A stretch of 64,000 nt of DNA, taken from the NCBI GenBank assembly GCA_003389325.1, contig QQVE01000015.1, positions 45,152 through 109,151 of the forward strand, written 5' to 3'. The DNA comes from Planctomycetota bacterium (GTDB lineage: Bacteria; Planctomycetota; Planctomycetia; Pirellulales; PALSA-1355). Positions 44,217-52,862 of this stretch are shown piece after piece; within the stretch, counting starts at the first letter, position 1, and every line of letters starts with the position of its first letter. A program made the translations under genes and the position numbers. Under the pieces are notes generated by a model that worked only from the letters and a program-made list of their open reading frames with translations, was not told the DNA's origin and did not search any database.

Positions 44217-44531
44217 ATGTACGCAATCATCGTCGACGGCGGACGCCAATACAAAGTAACCGAAGGACAGGAGTTGGTCGTCGACTACCGCGACGCCTCG
44301 GCCGGCGACGACGTGAAGTTCGACCGCGTGCTGGCCCTGTCCAACGGCACGGATTTGAACCTCGGTGCCCCGGTCGTCGACGGCGCCACGGTCAGCGCCA
44401 AGGTGCTCGGCGTGCTGCAAGGCCCTAAGCTCACGGTGCAAAAGTTCCGCCGCCGCAAGACCTACCGCCGCCGCACCGGCCACCGCCAGCTCTACACCAA
44501 GATCCAGATCGATAAGATCTCCGCCCCGTAG
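44217..44531 (+). CDS. rplU: 50S ribosomal protein L21
   Basis: A 104-aa L21 that binds 23S rRNA. MYAIIVDGGRQYKVTEGQEL is the family start; VKFDRVLALSNGTDLNLGAPVVDGATV, GPKLTVQKFRRRKTYRRRTGHRQ and YTKIQIDKI follow, with the basic L21 signature. Normally rpmA (L27) comes directly after it, but here the stop is followed by repeat A4 and a methyltransferase. ATG at 44217 lacks a strong ribosome site. Confidence 0.95.
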   Translation: MYAIIVDGGRQYKVTEGQELVVDYRDASAGDDVKFDRVLALSNGTDLNLGAPVVDGATVSAKVLGVLQGPKLTVQKFRRRKTYRRRTGHRQLYTKIQIDKISAP

Positions 44532-44555
44532 CAGCACTCCGGCCCCCGTCCGTCC

Positions 44556-44779
44556 GTTTAGCCGGAGCCAACGGCGACGGCGCGTCTGTTTCACGCGATG
44601 CCACCTCGCGGTTCGTGCTGCGCCGTCGACAACGCTCGTTCTCCCCGCCACGCCCGCGCTTGCGGTGCCACACTCACTGGGTCTCGTGCCGTGCTCACGC
44701 TTGTCGTGAGCATTGCTCTCGCTGCGCACCGCAAGCAAACCGCATCGCCACGCGCCGTCGCCGCTGGCTCCGGCTAAAC
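44556..44779. repeat. dispersed repeat family A, copy A4 (contains a family C unit)
   Basis: Left arm GTTTAGCCGGAGCCAACGGC (44556 onward), right arm ending GCCGCTGGCTCCGGCTAAAC (to 44779). The 224-base element is longer than A1-A3 because a family C palindrome lies inside it at 44691-44712. Confidence 0.8.
44691..44712. repeat. family C unit nested in A4
   Basis: GTGCTCACG-CTTGT-CGTGAGCA, the same palindrome as at 24103-24126 with small changes, preceded by TGGGTCTCGTGCC. Confidence 0.6.
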
Positions 44780-44834
44780 CGCGAGTGGAGAATCAACGGG
44801 CGCGTTGCACGCGACGCGCGTACCGCGTGCCCGC

Positions 44835-44840
44835 TATAAT
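44835..44840 (+). promoter_or_regulatory. -10 element close to the methyltransferase start
   Basis: TATAAT (context CGCTATAATCGG) ends ten bases before the ATG at 44851, giving a leader of only a few bases. Confidence 0.5.
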
Positions 44841-44850
44841 CGGCCGAACT

Positions 44851-45519
44851 ATGTCGCAGCCCGACCGCAGCACTGCCCGACGCCTGGCCGCCGATTCGCT
44901 TGCCCGCGGCGACGCCGTCGGCTGGTTCGACGAGCTCTATCGCCATGCCGGCGACAACCCGCGGGCCGTGCCCTGGGCCGATCTCGAGGTGAACCCCAAC
45001 CTAGCCGCCTGGCTCGAAACGCAGCCGCTTTCCGCGTTGGGCAAGCACGCCCTGGTGGTCGGCTGCGGCCTGGGCGACGATGCCGAGGAGCTGGCCGCCT
45101 GCGGACTGCAGGTCACGGCCTTCGACGTCTCCGACACGGCGATCGCCTGGTGCCGCAAGCGTTTTCCGCACAGCTCGGTCGATTACGTCACGGCCGATCT
45201 GCTGGCGTTGCCGCCCGCCTGGCGGGGCGCCTTCTCGTTCGTCTTCGAGGCCTACACGCTGCAGGTGCTGCCGCCCGAGTTGCGTGCCGGGGCCGTGGCG
45301 GCCGTGGCCGAATGCCTGGCCCCTGGCGGCACGCTGCTGGTGGTGGCCCGCGGCCGCGACCCCGAAGACGACCCCGGCAGCATGCCCTGGCCCCTGTTGC
45401 GTACCGACCTGCAAGGCTTCCGCACCGCCGGCCTCGACCGCGTCTCGTTCGAAGACTACCACGACGCCGAAGACCCGCCCGTACGCCGCTTCCGCGCCGT
45501 CTACCGCCGCGGGCCATAG
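44851..45519 (+). CDS. class I SAM-dependent methyltransferase (TPMT-like)
   Basis: A 222-aa methyltransferase. The SAM-binding motif I is KHALVVGCGLGDDAEELAA (about 68-86), followed by VTAFDVSDTAIAWCRKRFP (motif post-I), VDYVTADLLALPPAWRG, FSFVFEAYTLQVLPPELRA and CLAPGGTLLVVARGRD. The WFDELY and VPWADLEVNPNLAAWL opening is like thiopurine-methyltransferase-type enzymes. ATG at 44851 lacks a Shine-Dalgarno but has TATAAT ten bases upstream. The substrate cannot be inferred; the gene is single. Confidence 0.86.
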   Translation: MSQPDRSTARRLAADSLARGDAVGWFDELYRHAGDNPRAVPWADLEVNPNLAAWLETQPLSALGKHALVVGCGLGDDAEELAACGLQVTAFDVSDTAIAWCRKRFPHSSVDYVTADLLALPPAWRGAFSFVFEAYTLQVLPPELRAGAVAAVAECLAPGGTLLVVARGRDPEDDPGSMPWPLLRTDLQGFRTAGLDRVSFEDYHDAEDPPVRRFRAVYRRGP

Positions 45520-45543
45520 CGGTCCGCCGGCTCGGCTTGACAC

Positions 45544-45584
45544 GTCTTACAAAAGTACGATACAATGTCGTTCAAACGTAAGAC
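45544..45584. promoter_or_regulatory. concentric palindrome, candidate BlaI operator
   Basis: An outer perfect repeat GTCTTAC/GTAAGAC (45544-45550, 45578-45584) and an inner ACGA...TCGT (45557-45571) share one centre at 45564. The inner part contains TACAATGT, like the TACA/TGTA core of BlaI/MecI operators, and also forms the -10 TACAAT (45561-45566) of the blaI gene. Confidence 0.55.
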
Positions 45585-45607
45585 TTCTTGCCGCGGAAAA
45601 CGTCGTC

Positions 45608-46003
45608 ATGGCAAAACGCCCCGCCTGCTCCAAGGCCGAATTGGAAATCGCCCGCCTCGTGTGGGATCTCGAGGGCGCCACCGTGCGTCAGGTGCTCGAC
45701 GCGCTGCCCGGGGGGCGCGATCTCGATTACAAGACGGTGCAAACCTATCTGCGGCGGCTGGAGACCAAGGGTTATCTCAAGTCGCGTCAGGACGGACGCA
45801 CGCGCGTCTACACGCCCCGGGTGCGGCCCACGCAAGTGATCAGCGAAACGGTCGGCGACCTGGTCGATCGCCTGTTCGGTGGCGAAGCGCTGCCGCTGGT
45901 CGAGCACCTGATTTCGGCCCAACGGCTCTCGCAAGAAGAGATTCAACGGCTCCGCGAACTGATCGACGATTGGGAGGCCAAGCGCCATGGGAATCGCAAG
46001 TGA
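45608..46003 (+). CDS. BlaI/MecI/CopY-family transcriptional repressor
   Basis: A 131-aa winged-helix repressor. SKAELEIARLVWDLEGATVRQV (about 8-29, in outline) and LDYKTVQTYLRRLETKGYLKS form the DNA-binding domain; RVYTPRVRPTQVISETVGDL and VEHLISAQRLSQEEIQRLREL form the dimerisation and protease-sensitive region. Its stop lies inside the M56-LRR gene (17-base overlap), so both are made from one mRNA, and a palindrome with BlaI-like core covers the promoter. By analogy with BlaI-BlaR1 it is likely cleaved or released after signalling through the M56 protein. Confidence 0.92.
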   Translation: MAKRPACSKAELEIARLVWDLEGATVRQVLDALPGGRDLDYKTVQTYLRRLETKGYLKSRQDGRTRVYTPRVRPTQVISETVGDLVDRLFGGEALPLVEHLISAQRLSQEEIQRLRELIDDWEAKRHGNRK

Positions 46004-48710
46004 TCGGCTGCTCGAATTGGCCTGGACCCAGGCTTGGCAGTTGGCGGTCGTTGCGGCCGTCGTGGCCGTCGTCGCGCGGCTGGCCTGCCGGCACCGTCCG
46101 CACCTGGCCTACCTGCTGTGGATGCTGGTGATCGTCAAGGCCCTCGCGCCGCCGCTGTGGAGCAGCCCCACCGGAGCGTTCAGTTGGGCCATGCTTCGCA
46201 CGGTTCCTCCCGCAACCTCCGCCGCACCGCCTGCCGCTGAACCGAGGCAGCCGCCGCTGGCCCCCATCGTGACGCGACCGCAGCTCGCAGCCGAACCCGC
46301 GCCGCCCTCTGGCGCCGCTCCCCTGAACGCCCCTCTGCCGGACCCGAGCGCCCCCGCCAGCTCACCGTTCTCACCGGCCGCGGCCCTGTTGGGCCTGTGG
46401 GCCGCCGGCTCGCTGGCGCTGGCGGCAAGCGTCGTGCTGCGCTGGCTGGCGCTGCGCCGCCTGGTGGCGCGCACGAGCCAGCAGGTGCCGCCGCGAGTCG
46501 CCGAGCAATTCGAGGCGCTGCGCTTGCGCATCGCGCCCCGCTGGCGGGCGCGGCTAGTGTTCACCACCGCCCCGTTCGGCCCGGCCACGTTCGGATGGTG
46601 GCGCGGCACGGTCGTCGTGCCCGCGTCGCTGGTGCACGAGAAGTCGCCCGAGGCGCTGGCGCCGATTCTCGCTCACGAGTTGATCCACCTGCGGCGGCAC
46701 GACACCTGGGCCGGGCTGGTGCAACTGGCCGCGCAGCTCGTGTGGTGGTTTCATCCGGCGGTGTGGTGGGCCAACCGCAGCGCCCGGATCGAGCGCGAAC
46801 GTTCGTGCGACGAGGAAGTGCTGGCCGAGCTGGCGTGTCGGCGGGCCGACTACGCCCGGCTGCTGGTCGAGGTGCTCAAGTGGCGTCATACGCCGACCCC
46901 CGCCCTGCCCTGGCCCGGCATGCGTGCCTGGGACGTGACCCGCGACCGGTTGCGTCACGTGCTCGACACCACGACGTTCCGCCGCCGCACTCCGGTCTGG
47001 GCCTGGCCCGTGTTCCTGCTGGCGATCTCGGCCACGCTGCCCGGCGCCGCCATGCGTCTGGCGGCGGCACCGACTGAGGACAACGCGCCCCGCGTCGGGG
47101 AAAGGCCCACCGCCGCCAGCACCGGCGACTCGTTCAGAGACCAGGAAGCCGCCGTCGCCGAACTTGAACGGCTGGGCGTGGCGATCAAAAATGGCGGCTA
47201 CGTCAGCGACGGCAAGCTGCGCCGAACCATCGATGTCGAGATTCCAGCCGCGTATCAGCCCACGGACAACCCGCTGCCGCTGGCGGAGCTCGACGGACTG
47301 CAAAACGTGCAGATCGGAGTTCAGCCGCCTGCCGGTCCGCAGCCGAGTGTCGAAAGGTTGCGCGAGCAAATCCGCGCGGCTCGCGATATCCCATCCGAGG
47401 CCACGCTGCTAATCTACTTCACGGACGCTAATGCCGAGGGCCTCAATGCACTGGAGGAAATCCCTTCGCTGTCGAAGCTGATGCTCGCGGGCTATCGGGC
47501 CGATTCGCCGCTGGGCGAGCTTGGCGTCGTGGCGTTGCCCGCTGCGCTACATTTCGAGCGGTTCAAGCAGCTCCACACGCTCACCTGGCTCAGCCCTTTC
47601 GAGACCGATCTGCTGCGGTTGGCCGATTTGCCGCAGCTCGAGCACCTGGGGCTGATGGGTCGCATGATCGAGCCGGCGCTTGAGCCACTATCGAAGCTGG
47701 CGAACCTGAAGACGTTGAACCTGATCCACTACGACTCATCCCACGAAATCGCCACGCTCGATCTGAAGTTTCTGGCGGGCATGCCGCGGCTGGAAGAGCT
47801 GAGCGCGAGCGGCACCTACACCCTTTCCAGCGACGCGCTCCAGCGGATCGGCGCCGGCCGCGTCCGGAAGCTGATGGCTGACGTTAGTGGCGGCGACGAT
47901 GGGTCCCTCCGCGGACTGGCCCGGAACACGAACCTCAAGCAACTGCACCTGCTCGCCCAGGTCGGTGGCAGCAGGCTCACTTCGGAAGGACTGGCCGCGC
48001 TCGGCGCGTTTGCAAACCTCGAAAAGCTTCATTTCGACGGTCGGACGCTGCCAGAAACGTCGTCGTTGTTCGTCACTGATGCGTCGCTGGCCGGTTGGCA
48101 AAGGCTCGAAAAGCTCAAGTCGCTGTCCGTCCGGCCCTGCCGCATCACCGGGGCCGGACTGAGCGAGCTTGGACATCTCGCGTCGCTCGAAAAACTGCAG
48201 CTCACCGGCACGCTCGAGGTGGCCCCAGAGGGGCTCACGCCGCTTGGAAAGCTCACCCGCTTGCAGACGCTCGTGCTTCCGTCGATGTCGGGAGGAGTCG
48301 ATCTCGGGCCGCTCACGCGGCTCCAGCAGCTCGACGCTCTTTCTTTGGCCAACTCGCCGATCAACGACGCGGCGATGGCGTCCATCGTGCAGTGCGAAGC
48401 GCTTACGCAGCTCGATCTCTCCGACACGCCAATCACCGACGAGGGATTGCTGACGTTCGAGGGACGCTTGCCGGCGCTGGAACGCGTGAGTGTGGCGAAC
48501 ACGGGTGTGACTGACCGCGGCCTGGCCGTGTTTGCAGGTCGCGAGAAGCTGCGGGAACTGAATGCGGCCGGCACGGGACTTACCGCGGAGTTGCTGCGGC
48601 GTCTGTTGGACGAGAGGCCGCAGGTACGCGTCTGGACCGCCAACGCAAACGCCCCGCAATCGTCGGGAGGAGACGATCGCGGCGAGTTTCTCCCGATTCG
48701 AGTCGAGTAG
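45987..48710 (+). CDS. M56 (BlaR1-type) membrane metallopeptidase fused to leucine-rich repeats
   Basis: A 907-aa protein. Residues about 15-55 and 130-160 hold membrane helices; the M56 domain has the zinc motif HELIH (230-234) in PEALAPILAHELIHLRRHDT, with WWFHPAVWWANRSARIERER and SCDEEVLAEL as in BlaR1/MecR1. A further helix lies at about 335-355. Instead of the penicillin-binding sensor, residues about 440-880 are leucine-rich repeats of the RNI type (LRLADLPQLEHLGLMG, LKFLAGMPRLEELSASG, LTPLGKLTRLQTLVL, ITDEGLLTFEGRLPAL, VTDRGLAVFAGREKL). The LRR part would be outside and sense an unknown ligand. Overlaps blaI; ribosome site GGGAGG. Confidence 0.9.
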   Translation: MGIASDRLLELAWTQAWQLAVVAAVVAVVARLACRHRPHLAYLLWMLVIVKALAPPLWSSPTGAFSWAMLRTVPPATSAAPPAAEPRQPPLAPIVTRPQLAAEPAPPSGAAPLNAPLPDPSAPASSPFSPAAALLGLWAAGSLALAASVVLRWLALRRLVARTSQQVPPRVAEQFEALRLRIAPRWRARLVFTTAPFGPATFGWWRGTVVVPASLVHEKSPEALAPILAHELIHLRRHDTWAGLVQLAAQLVWWFHPAVWWANRSARIERERSCDEEVLAELACRRADYARLLVEVLKWRHTPTPALPWPGMRAWDVTRDRLRHVLDTTTFRRRTPVWAWPVFLLAISATLPGAAMRLAAAPTEDNAPRVGERPTAASTGDSFRDQEAAVAELERLGVAIKNGGYVSDGKLRRTIDVEIPAAYQPTDNPLPLAELDGLQNVQIGVQPPAGPQPSVERLREQIRAARDIPSEATLLIYFTDANAEGLNALEEIPSLSKLMLAGYRADSPLGELGVVALPAALHFERFKQLHTLTWLSPFETDLLRLADLPQLEHLGLMGRMIEPALEPLSKLANLKTLNLIHYDSSHEIATLDLKFLAGMPRLEELSASGTYTLSSDALQRIGAGRVRKLMADVSGGDDGSLRGLARNTNLKQLHLLAQVGGSRLTSEGLAALGAFANLEKLHFDGRTLPETSSLFVTDASLAGWQRLEKLKSLSVRPCRITGAGLSELGHLASLEKLQLTGTLEVAPEGLTPLGKLTRLQTLVLPSMSGGVDLGPLTRLQQLDALSLANSPINDAAMASIVQCEALTQLDLSDTPITDEGLLTFEGRLPALERVSVANTGVTDRGLAVFAGREKLRELNAAGTGLTAELLRRLLDERPQVRVWTANANAPQSSGGDDRGEFLPIRVE

Positions 48711-48715
48711 CGGTT

Positions 48716-48752
48716 AGCAGGAAAGACCACCGGCGCCCCTGGCCCCTGCTAG
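48716..48752. terminator. possible hairpin between convergent genes
   Basis: TAGCAGG (48716-48722) is complementary to CCTGCTA (48746-48752). There is no T tract; it may still act as a weak terminator. Confidence 0.25.
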
Positions 48753-49189
48753 TCAGGTGCACTCGATTCTTGTGATTCTTGACCGTAGCGGTCCTGGTCG
48801 TCCGCATCGTCCACGTCGACATGCGCGCCGCAACGGGGGCAGTATTGGATGGTGCCACGCTGCGCGGCTGGAAACGCCGAAGTCTGTCCGCACTCGTCAC
48901 AAACGACGTTCACCGGTGTCTCGCCGCCCGTTTCGCGCGGCTCGCGCCGGGCTGAAGCGCTCTGTTCGAACGCGCGCAGAACGCTTTTCGCTCGTTCGGC
49001 GTCGCAAGCGCTAATCCAAACCTGGGGCTTGTGAATCTCGGGAAGCGTTCCCAGCATCCAGTAGCCCACCAGCGAGTGATCCTCCGTCACGGCCGCGTCG
49101 ATTCCCGCTTCGATCAAGCACATCTTCACGAGGTGCGCTTCGTGATTGGTCGCGGCGTTGTACGCGGCAATCGGTTTCACCAGGTGCAT
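48749..49189 (-). CDS. DUF2007-family protein with C-terminal zinc ribbon
   Basis: A 146-aa soluble protein. Residues 1-70 match DUF2007 (MHLVKPIAAYNAATNHEAHL, VKMCLIEAGIDAAVTEDHSL, VWISACDAERAKSVLRAFEQ), a ferredoxin-like signal-protein domain. The C-terminal part has a four-Cys zinc ribbon, VVCDECGQTSAFPAAQRG and YCPRCGAHVDV, then an acidic tail. ATG at 49189 has AAGGAG at nine bases; the upstream frame is not coding. The DUF2007 plus zinc ribbon combination is common in planctomycetes; role unknown. Confidence 0.83.
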   Translation of the reverse strand: MHLVKPIAAYNAATNHEAHLVKMCLIEAGIDAAVTEDHSLVGYWMLGTLPEIHKPQVWISACDAERAKSVLRAFEQSASARREPRETGGETPVNVVCDECGQTSAFPAAQRGTIQYCPRCGAHVDVDDADDQDRYGQESQESSAPD

Positions 49190-49768
49190 CGCTGTTGCTC
49201 CTTCGCAGTGGCAACATGATAGAGGGTCGCACAACGAGCGGCGCCTCCGCCGTCCAGAAAAACTCCTCGCTTTGTGAGCTTTCGCGTTCCAACTCTCGCC
49301 AGTCTTCGCCAGCGCTTTTCTAGGCTGCCTACCTTGGCGGAAAATTTTTGAGATTTCTTCAGCCGCGATCATGCACGACAACCAACGTGTCGGATTGACC
49401 GTTTTGCCGTAAATCCACGAGCCAGATGACGCGCAGGGCCCATTTCACGGCTTTCCATCCCGCAGAGGGGTTTTGATGTTAAGCGACGACTACAAAGCCA
49501 CTTACAACTCCTCTTGGCGCCTGATTGACGCACATCAAGATTTGATTAAGATTTGGCTCTCGTTCACCGTATATTGTGGCATGCAGGGCATCTGCTACAA
49601 TATGTAGTGGCTCCAGAGCGGATTTACACCTCTAGCGGGTGGCGTGATAGCTGAATCTTCCGCGACATGGATGTTCGATCTCAGGTTAGGTGGCTTCGGA
49701 CCCGAGATTAGTATACAGATGTATATGCAGGATGCCCCTCCGGTAGATCTCTAACAGGGAGGTTCTCG
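49190..49768. other. long regulatory spacer upstream of nrdJ
   Basis: A 579-base divergent region, less GC-rich than its surroundings. It holds tandem NrdR-type boxes at 49564-49610 and an about 160-base leader with ATG-proximal GGGAGG. No cobalamin-riboswitch core (GCCACTG) was found. TTGACG at 49525 may be a -35. Nothing else is clear. Confidence 0.5.
49564..49610. promoter_or_regulatory. tandem NrdR-type boxes
   Basis: Box 1 TCACCGTATATTGTGG (49564-49579) and box 2 CTACAATATGTAGTGG (49595-49610) resemble the NrdR consensus ACACWATATATWGTGT. Their starts are 31 bases apart, the three-turn spacing seen for tandem NrdR boxes in other bacteria. Both contain -10-like cores (TATATT, TACAAT), so NrdR binding would block the promoter. 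Confidence 0.72.
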
Positions 49769-52700
49769 ATGGCCACTATTGGCAGCCCAGTAGCCAAACG
49801 TGCCGTGTCTTCGATGCGTTTTGAATCTGAGTCGACCGGCCGCGGGCTCGAAATCGATGCCCGCTTCTGCCCCAGCGACGTTGCCGACCCGTTCGACACC
49901 GTGCAGTGGGATCTGCGGATCGCGGCCATCAAGGACGAGAACGGCGACGTGCTGTTCGAGCAGACCGACTGCGAAGTCCCCGCCTCGTGGAGCCAGTTGG
50001 CCACGAACGTCGTGGTGAGCAAGTACTTCTACGGCGAAGTGAACACGCCCGAGCGTGAGAACAGCGTCAAGCAGTTGATCCATCGCGTCTCGCGCACCAT
50101 CACCGACTGGGGTCTGGCCGACGGCTACTTCGCCAGCGAAGAGGACGCCGAGCGGTTCTATCGCGAGCTCACCTGGCTATGCCTGCACCAGTACGGGGCC
50201 TTCAACTCGCCCGTCTGGTTCAACGTCGGCTTGTATCACCAGTACGGCGTGAAGGGGGCCCAGTGCAACTGGCACTGGAATCCCGAAAGCGACGAGGTCG
50301 AGCAGCCCGAGAACCCCTACGAGTATCCGCAAGGCTCGGCCTGCTTCATCCAGAGCGTGCAGGACAACATGGAAGACATCATGGAGCTCGCCCGCAGCGA
50401 GGCCATGCTGTTCAAGTTCGGCTCGGGCACGGGCACGGACCTCTCTACGCTACGTTCGCACCGCGAGAAGCTCTGCGGCGGCGGCAAGCCCTCGGGCCCG
50501 CTGTCGTTCATGCGGGTCTACGACCAGATTGCCGCGGTGGTCAAAAGCGGCGGCAAGACCCGCCGCGCGGCCAAGATGCAGTCGCTCAAGGTCTGGCACC
50601 CCGACATCATGGAATTCATCGAGTGCAAGGCCAAGGAAGAGCGCAAGGCCCGGCTGCTGATCGAAAAGGGCGGCTACGAGTCCAACTTCAACGGCGAGGC
50701 CTACAGCTCGATCCTGTTCCAGAACGCCAACCTGTCGGTGCGCGTGACCGACGACTTCATGCAAGCCGTGGTCGAGGACAAAGACTGGACCACGCGCTGG
50801 GTCACCGAAGCCGGCCGCCAGGGCCCCTCGTGGCCGGCCCGCGACGTGCTGGCCAAAATGGCCGAGGGCGCCTGGAGTTGCGGCGATCCCGGCGTGCAGT
50901 ACGACACGACGATCAACCGCTGGAACACCTGCCCCAACTCGGGCGCGATCAACGCCTCGAACCCGTGCTCCGAGTACATGTTCCTCGACGACACGGCCTG
51001 CAACCTGGCAAGCATCAACCTGATGAAGTTCCGCCGCGCGGACGGCACGTTCGACGTCGACGGGTTTTCGGCCGTGTGCCGCATCTTCTTCATCGCCCAG
51101 GAAATCCTGGTCGACCATGCCAGCTATCCGACCAAGCGGATCGCGGCCAACAGCCATCGCTTCCGCCCGTTGGGATTGGGCTACTCGAACCTGGGCAGCC
51201 TGGTCATGTCGGCCGGCGTGGCCTACGATTCGGACGCCGCGCGGGGCGTGTGCGGGGCGATCACGGCCCTGTTGCACGGAGCGGCCAACCTCACCAGCGC
51301 CGAGCTGGCCGCGGCCGTGGGCCCCTTCGACGGCTACGCCGAGAATAGCGAGCCGATGCTGCACGTGATGCAGATGCATCGCGACGCGGCCGACGAGATC
51401 GATCCGGCCTGCCCGCCCTATCTGAAGCAGGCCGCCCAGAAGGTGTGGGATCGCGTCCTGGCCAGCGGCAAGCGTCACGGCTTCCGCAATGCCCAGGCCA
51501 CGGTGCTCGCGCCCACCGGCACGATCAGCTTCCTGATGGATTGCGACACCACGGGCATCGAGCCCGACATCGCGCTAGTGAAGTACAAGCAACTGGCCGG
51601 CGGCGGCATGCTCAAGATCGTCAACCGCACGGTGCCGTTGGCGCTGCGGACGCTGGGCTACGACGAGCCGAAGATCGAGTCGATCCTGGCCTACATCGAC
51701 CAGAAAGACACGGTCGAGGGCTCGCCCGACGTGAAGCCCGAGCACTTGAGCGTGTTCGACTGTGCCTTCGAGCCGCGGAACGGTTCGCGTTCGATCGCCT
51801 GGCAGGCCCACGTGCGGATGATGGCCGCGGCCCAGCCGTTCCTGTCCGGCGCGATTTCCAAGACGGTGAACATGCCGCGGGAAACCACGCCGGGCGACAT
51901 CGCCAACGCCTATCTCGAAGGCTGGCGGTTGGGCCTGAAGGCGCTGGCCGTGTATCGCGACGGCTCGAAGGAAAGCCAACCGCTTTCCACCAGCAGCGAG
52001 TCGGACAAGGCCGCCGCCAAGCAGGCCGCCGTGCCGCGCCGCGAACGCCTGCCCGACACGCGGCAGAGCATCACCCACAAGTTCAACATCTCGGGCCACG
52101 AGGGTTACATCACCGTCGGCCTGTACGACGACGGCCGGCCCGGCGAGCTGTTCATCACGATGGCCAAAGAGGGCAGCACCATCGGCGGCCTGATGGACTG
52201 TTTCGGCACCGCGGTCTCGATGAGCCTGCAGTACGGCGTGCCGCTGGAGGTGTACGTCAACAAGTTCTCGCACACGCGATTCGAGCCGATGGGGTACACC
52301 AAGAACCCCGACATTCGCATCGCCAAGAGCATCGTCGACTACATCTTCCGCTGGCTGGGGATCACGTTCCTGCCCGGCTATCGCGAGGCGATGCTGGGCG
52401 TCGTGGCCAGCGAAGAGTCGGCGGCACAGGCCGCGGAGGATTCCGACCCAGAGAGCAAGCTCGCCGCCAAGAAGGCCGGCGAGCCAAAGCCCCAGCCAGG
52501 GTCGGCAACTTCCCAAGCTTCGCCCGAGACGGCTCCCGCCAAGAGCGAAGTGCCTGTGGCCAAGACGGCCGAGCCGGCCAAGAACGGCACGCACGTTGCA
52601 CCGCCCACGTCGGCCGCCTCGCTGCTCGAGCGGGCCGGCGCCCGGCACATTGATCTCAACGGCGGTGATCTCAACGGCGGCCACCACGGCGGCCGGGCCG

Positions 52701-52819
52701 AACAGTTTGCCAGTTTCCAGACCGACGCTCCCAGTTGCGACAACTGCGGCGCGATCACCGTACGCAACGGTAATTGCTACCTTTGCCACAATTGCGGCAA
52801 CAGTATGGGTTGCTCGTAA
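49769..52819 (+). CDS. nrdJ: adenosylcobalamin-dependent (class II) ribonucleotide reductase
   Basis: A 1016-aa enzyme that makes deoxynucleotides from ribonucleotides with a B12-derived radical. The catalytic motif is SNPCSEYMFLDDTACNLASI (about 393-412), with the Asn, Cys and Glu of the active site, plus GTGTDLSTLRSHREKLCGGG near 220, and LAPTGTISFLMDCDTTGIEP near 577. A TSCPD-like/zinc-ribbon end, CDNCGAITVRNGNCYLCHNCG, closes the protein after a low-complexity Ala/Pro/Glu linker (about 885-975). The start is ATG 49769 with GGGAGG. Tandem NrdR-type boxes precede it and a strong terminator follows; no nrdAB or nrdDG is nearby. Confidence 0.96.
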   Translation: MATIGSPVAKRAVSSMRFESESTGRGLEIDARFCPSDVADPFDTVQWDLRIAAIKDENGDVLFEQTDCEVPASWSQLATNVVVSKYFYGEVNTPERENSVKQLIHRVSRTITDWGLADGYFASEEDAERFYRELTWLCLHQYGAFNSPVWFNVGLYHQYGVKGAQCNWHWNPESDEVEQPENPYEYPQGSACFIQSVQDNMEDIMELARSEAMLFKFGSGTGTDLSTLRSHREKLCGGGKPSGPLSFMRVYDQIAAVVKSGGKTRRAAKMQSLKVWHPDIMEFIECKAKEERKARLLIEKGGYESNFNGEAYSSILFQNANLSVRVTDDFMQAVVEDKDWTTRWVTEAGRQGPSWPARDVLAKMAEGAWSCGDPGVQYDTTINRWNTCPNSGAINASNPCSEYMFLDDTACNLASINLMKFRRADGTFDVDGFSAVCRIFFIAQEILVDHASYPTKRIAANSHRFRPLGLGYSNLGSLVMSAGVAYDSDAARGVCGAITALLHGAANLTSAELAAAVGPFDGYAENSEPMLHVMQMHRDAADEIDPACPPYLKQAAQKVWDRVLASGKRHGFRNAQATVLAPTGTISFLMDCDTTGIEPDIALVKYKQLAGGGMLKIVNRTVPLALRTLGYDEPKIESILAYIDQKDTVEGSPDVKPEHLSVFDCAFEPRNGSRSIAWQAHVRMMAAAQPFLSGAISKTVNMPRETTPGDIANAYLEGWRLGLKALAVYRDGSKESQPLSTSSESDKAAAKQAAVPRRERLPDTRQSITHKFNISGHEGYITVGLYDDGRPGELFITMAKEGSTIGGLMDCFGTAVSMSLQYGVPLEVYVNKFSHTRFEPMGYTKNPDIRIAKSIVDYIFRWLGITFLPGYREAMLGVVASEESAAQAAEDSDPESKLAAKKAGEPKPQPGSATSQASPETAPAKSEVPVAKTAEPAKNGTHVAPPTSAASLLERAGARHIDLNGGDLNGGHHGGRAEQFASFQTDAPSCDNCGAITVRNGNCYLCHNCGNSMGCS

Positions 52820-52862
52820 AGGATTGCCGGGCTGGAGGCCCGCGAGCAACCCGAACCAACAC

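Noticed and set aside
49610..49768. Cobalamin riboswitch in front of the B12-dependent reductase
   Set aside because: No GCCACTG B12 box or matching core helices could be found in the leader; NrdR boxes explain the regulation better.
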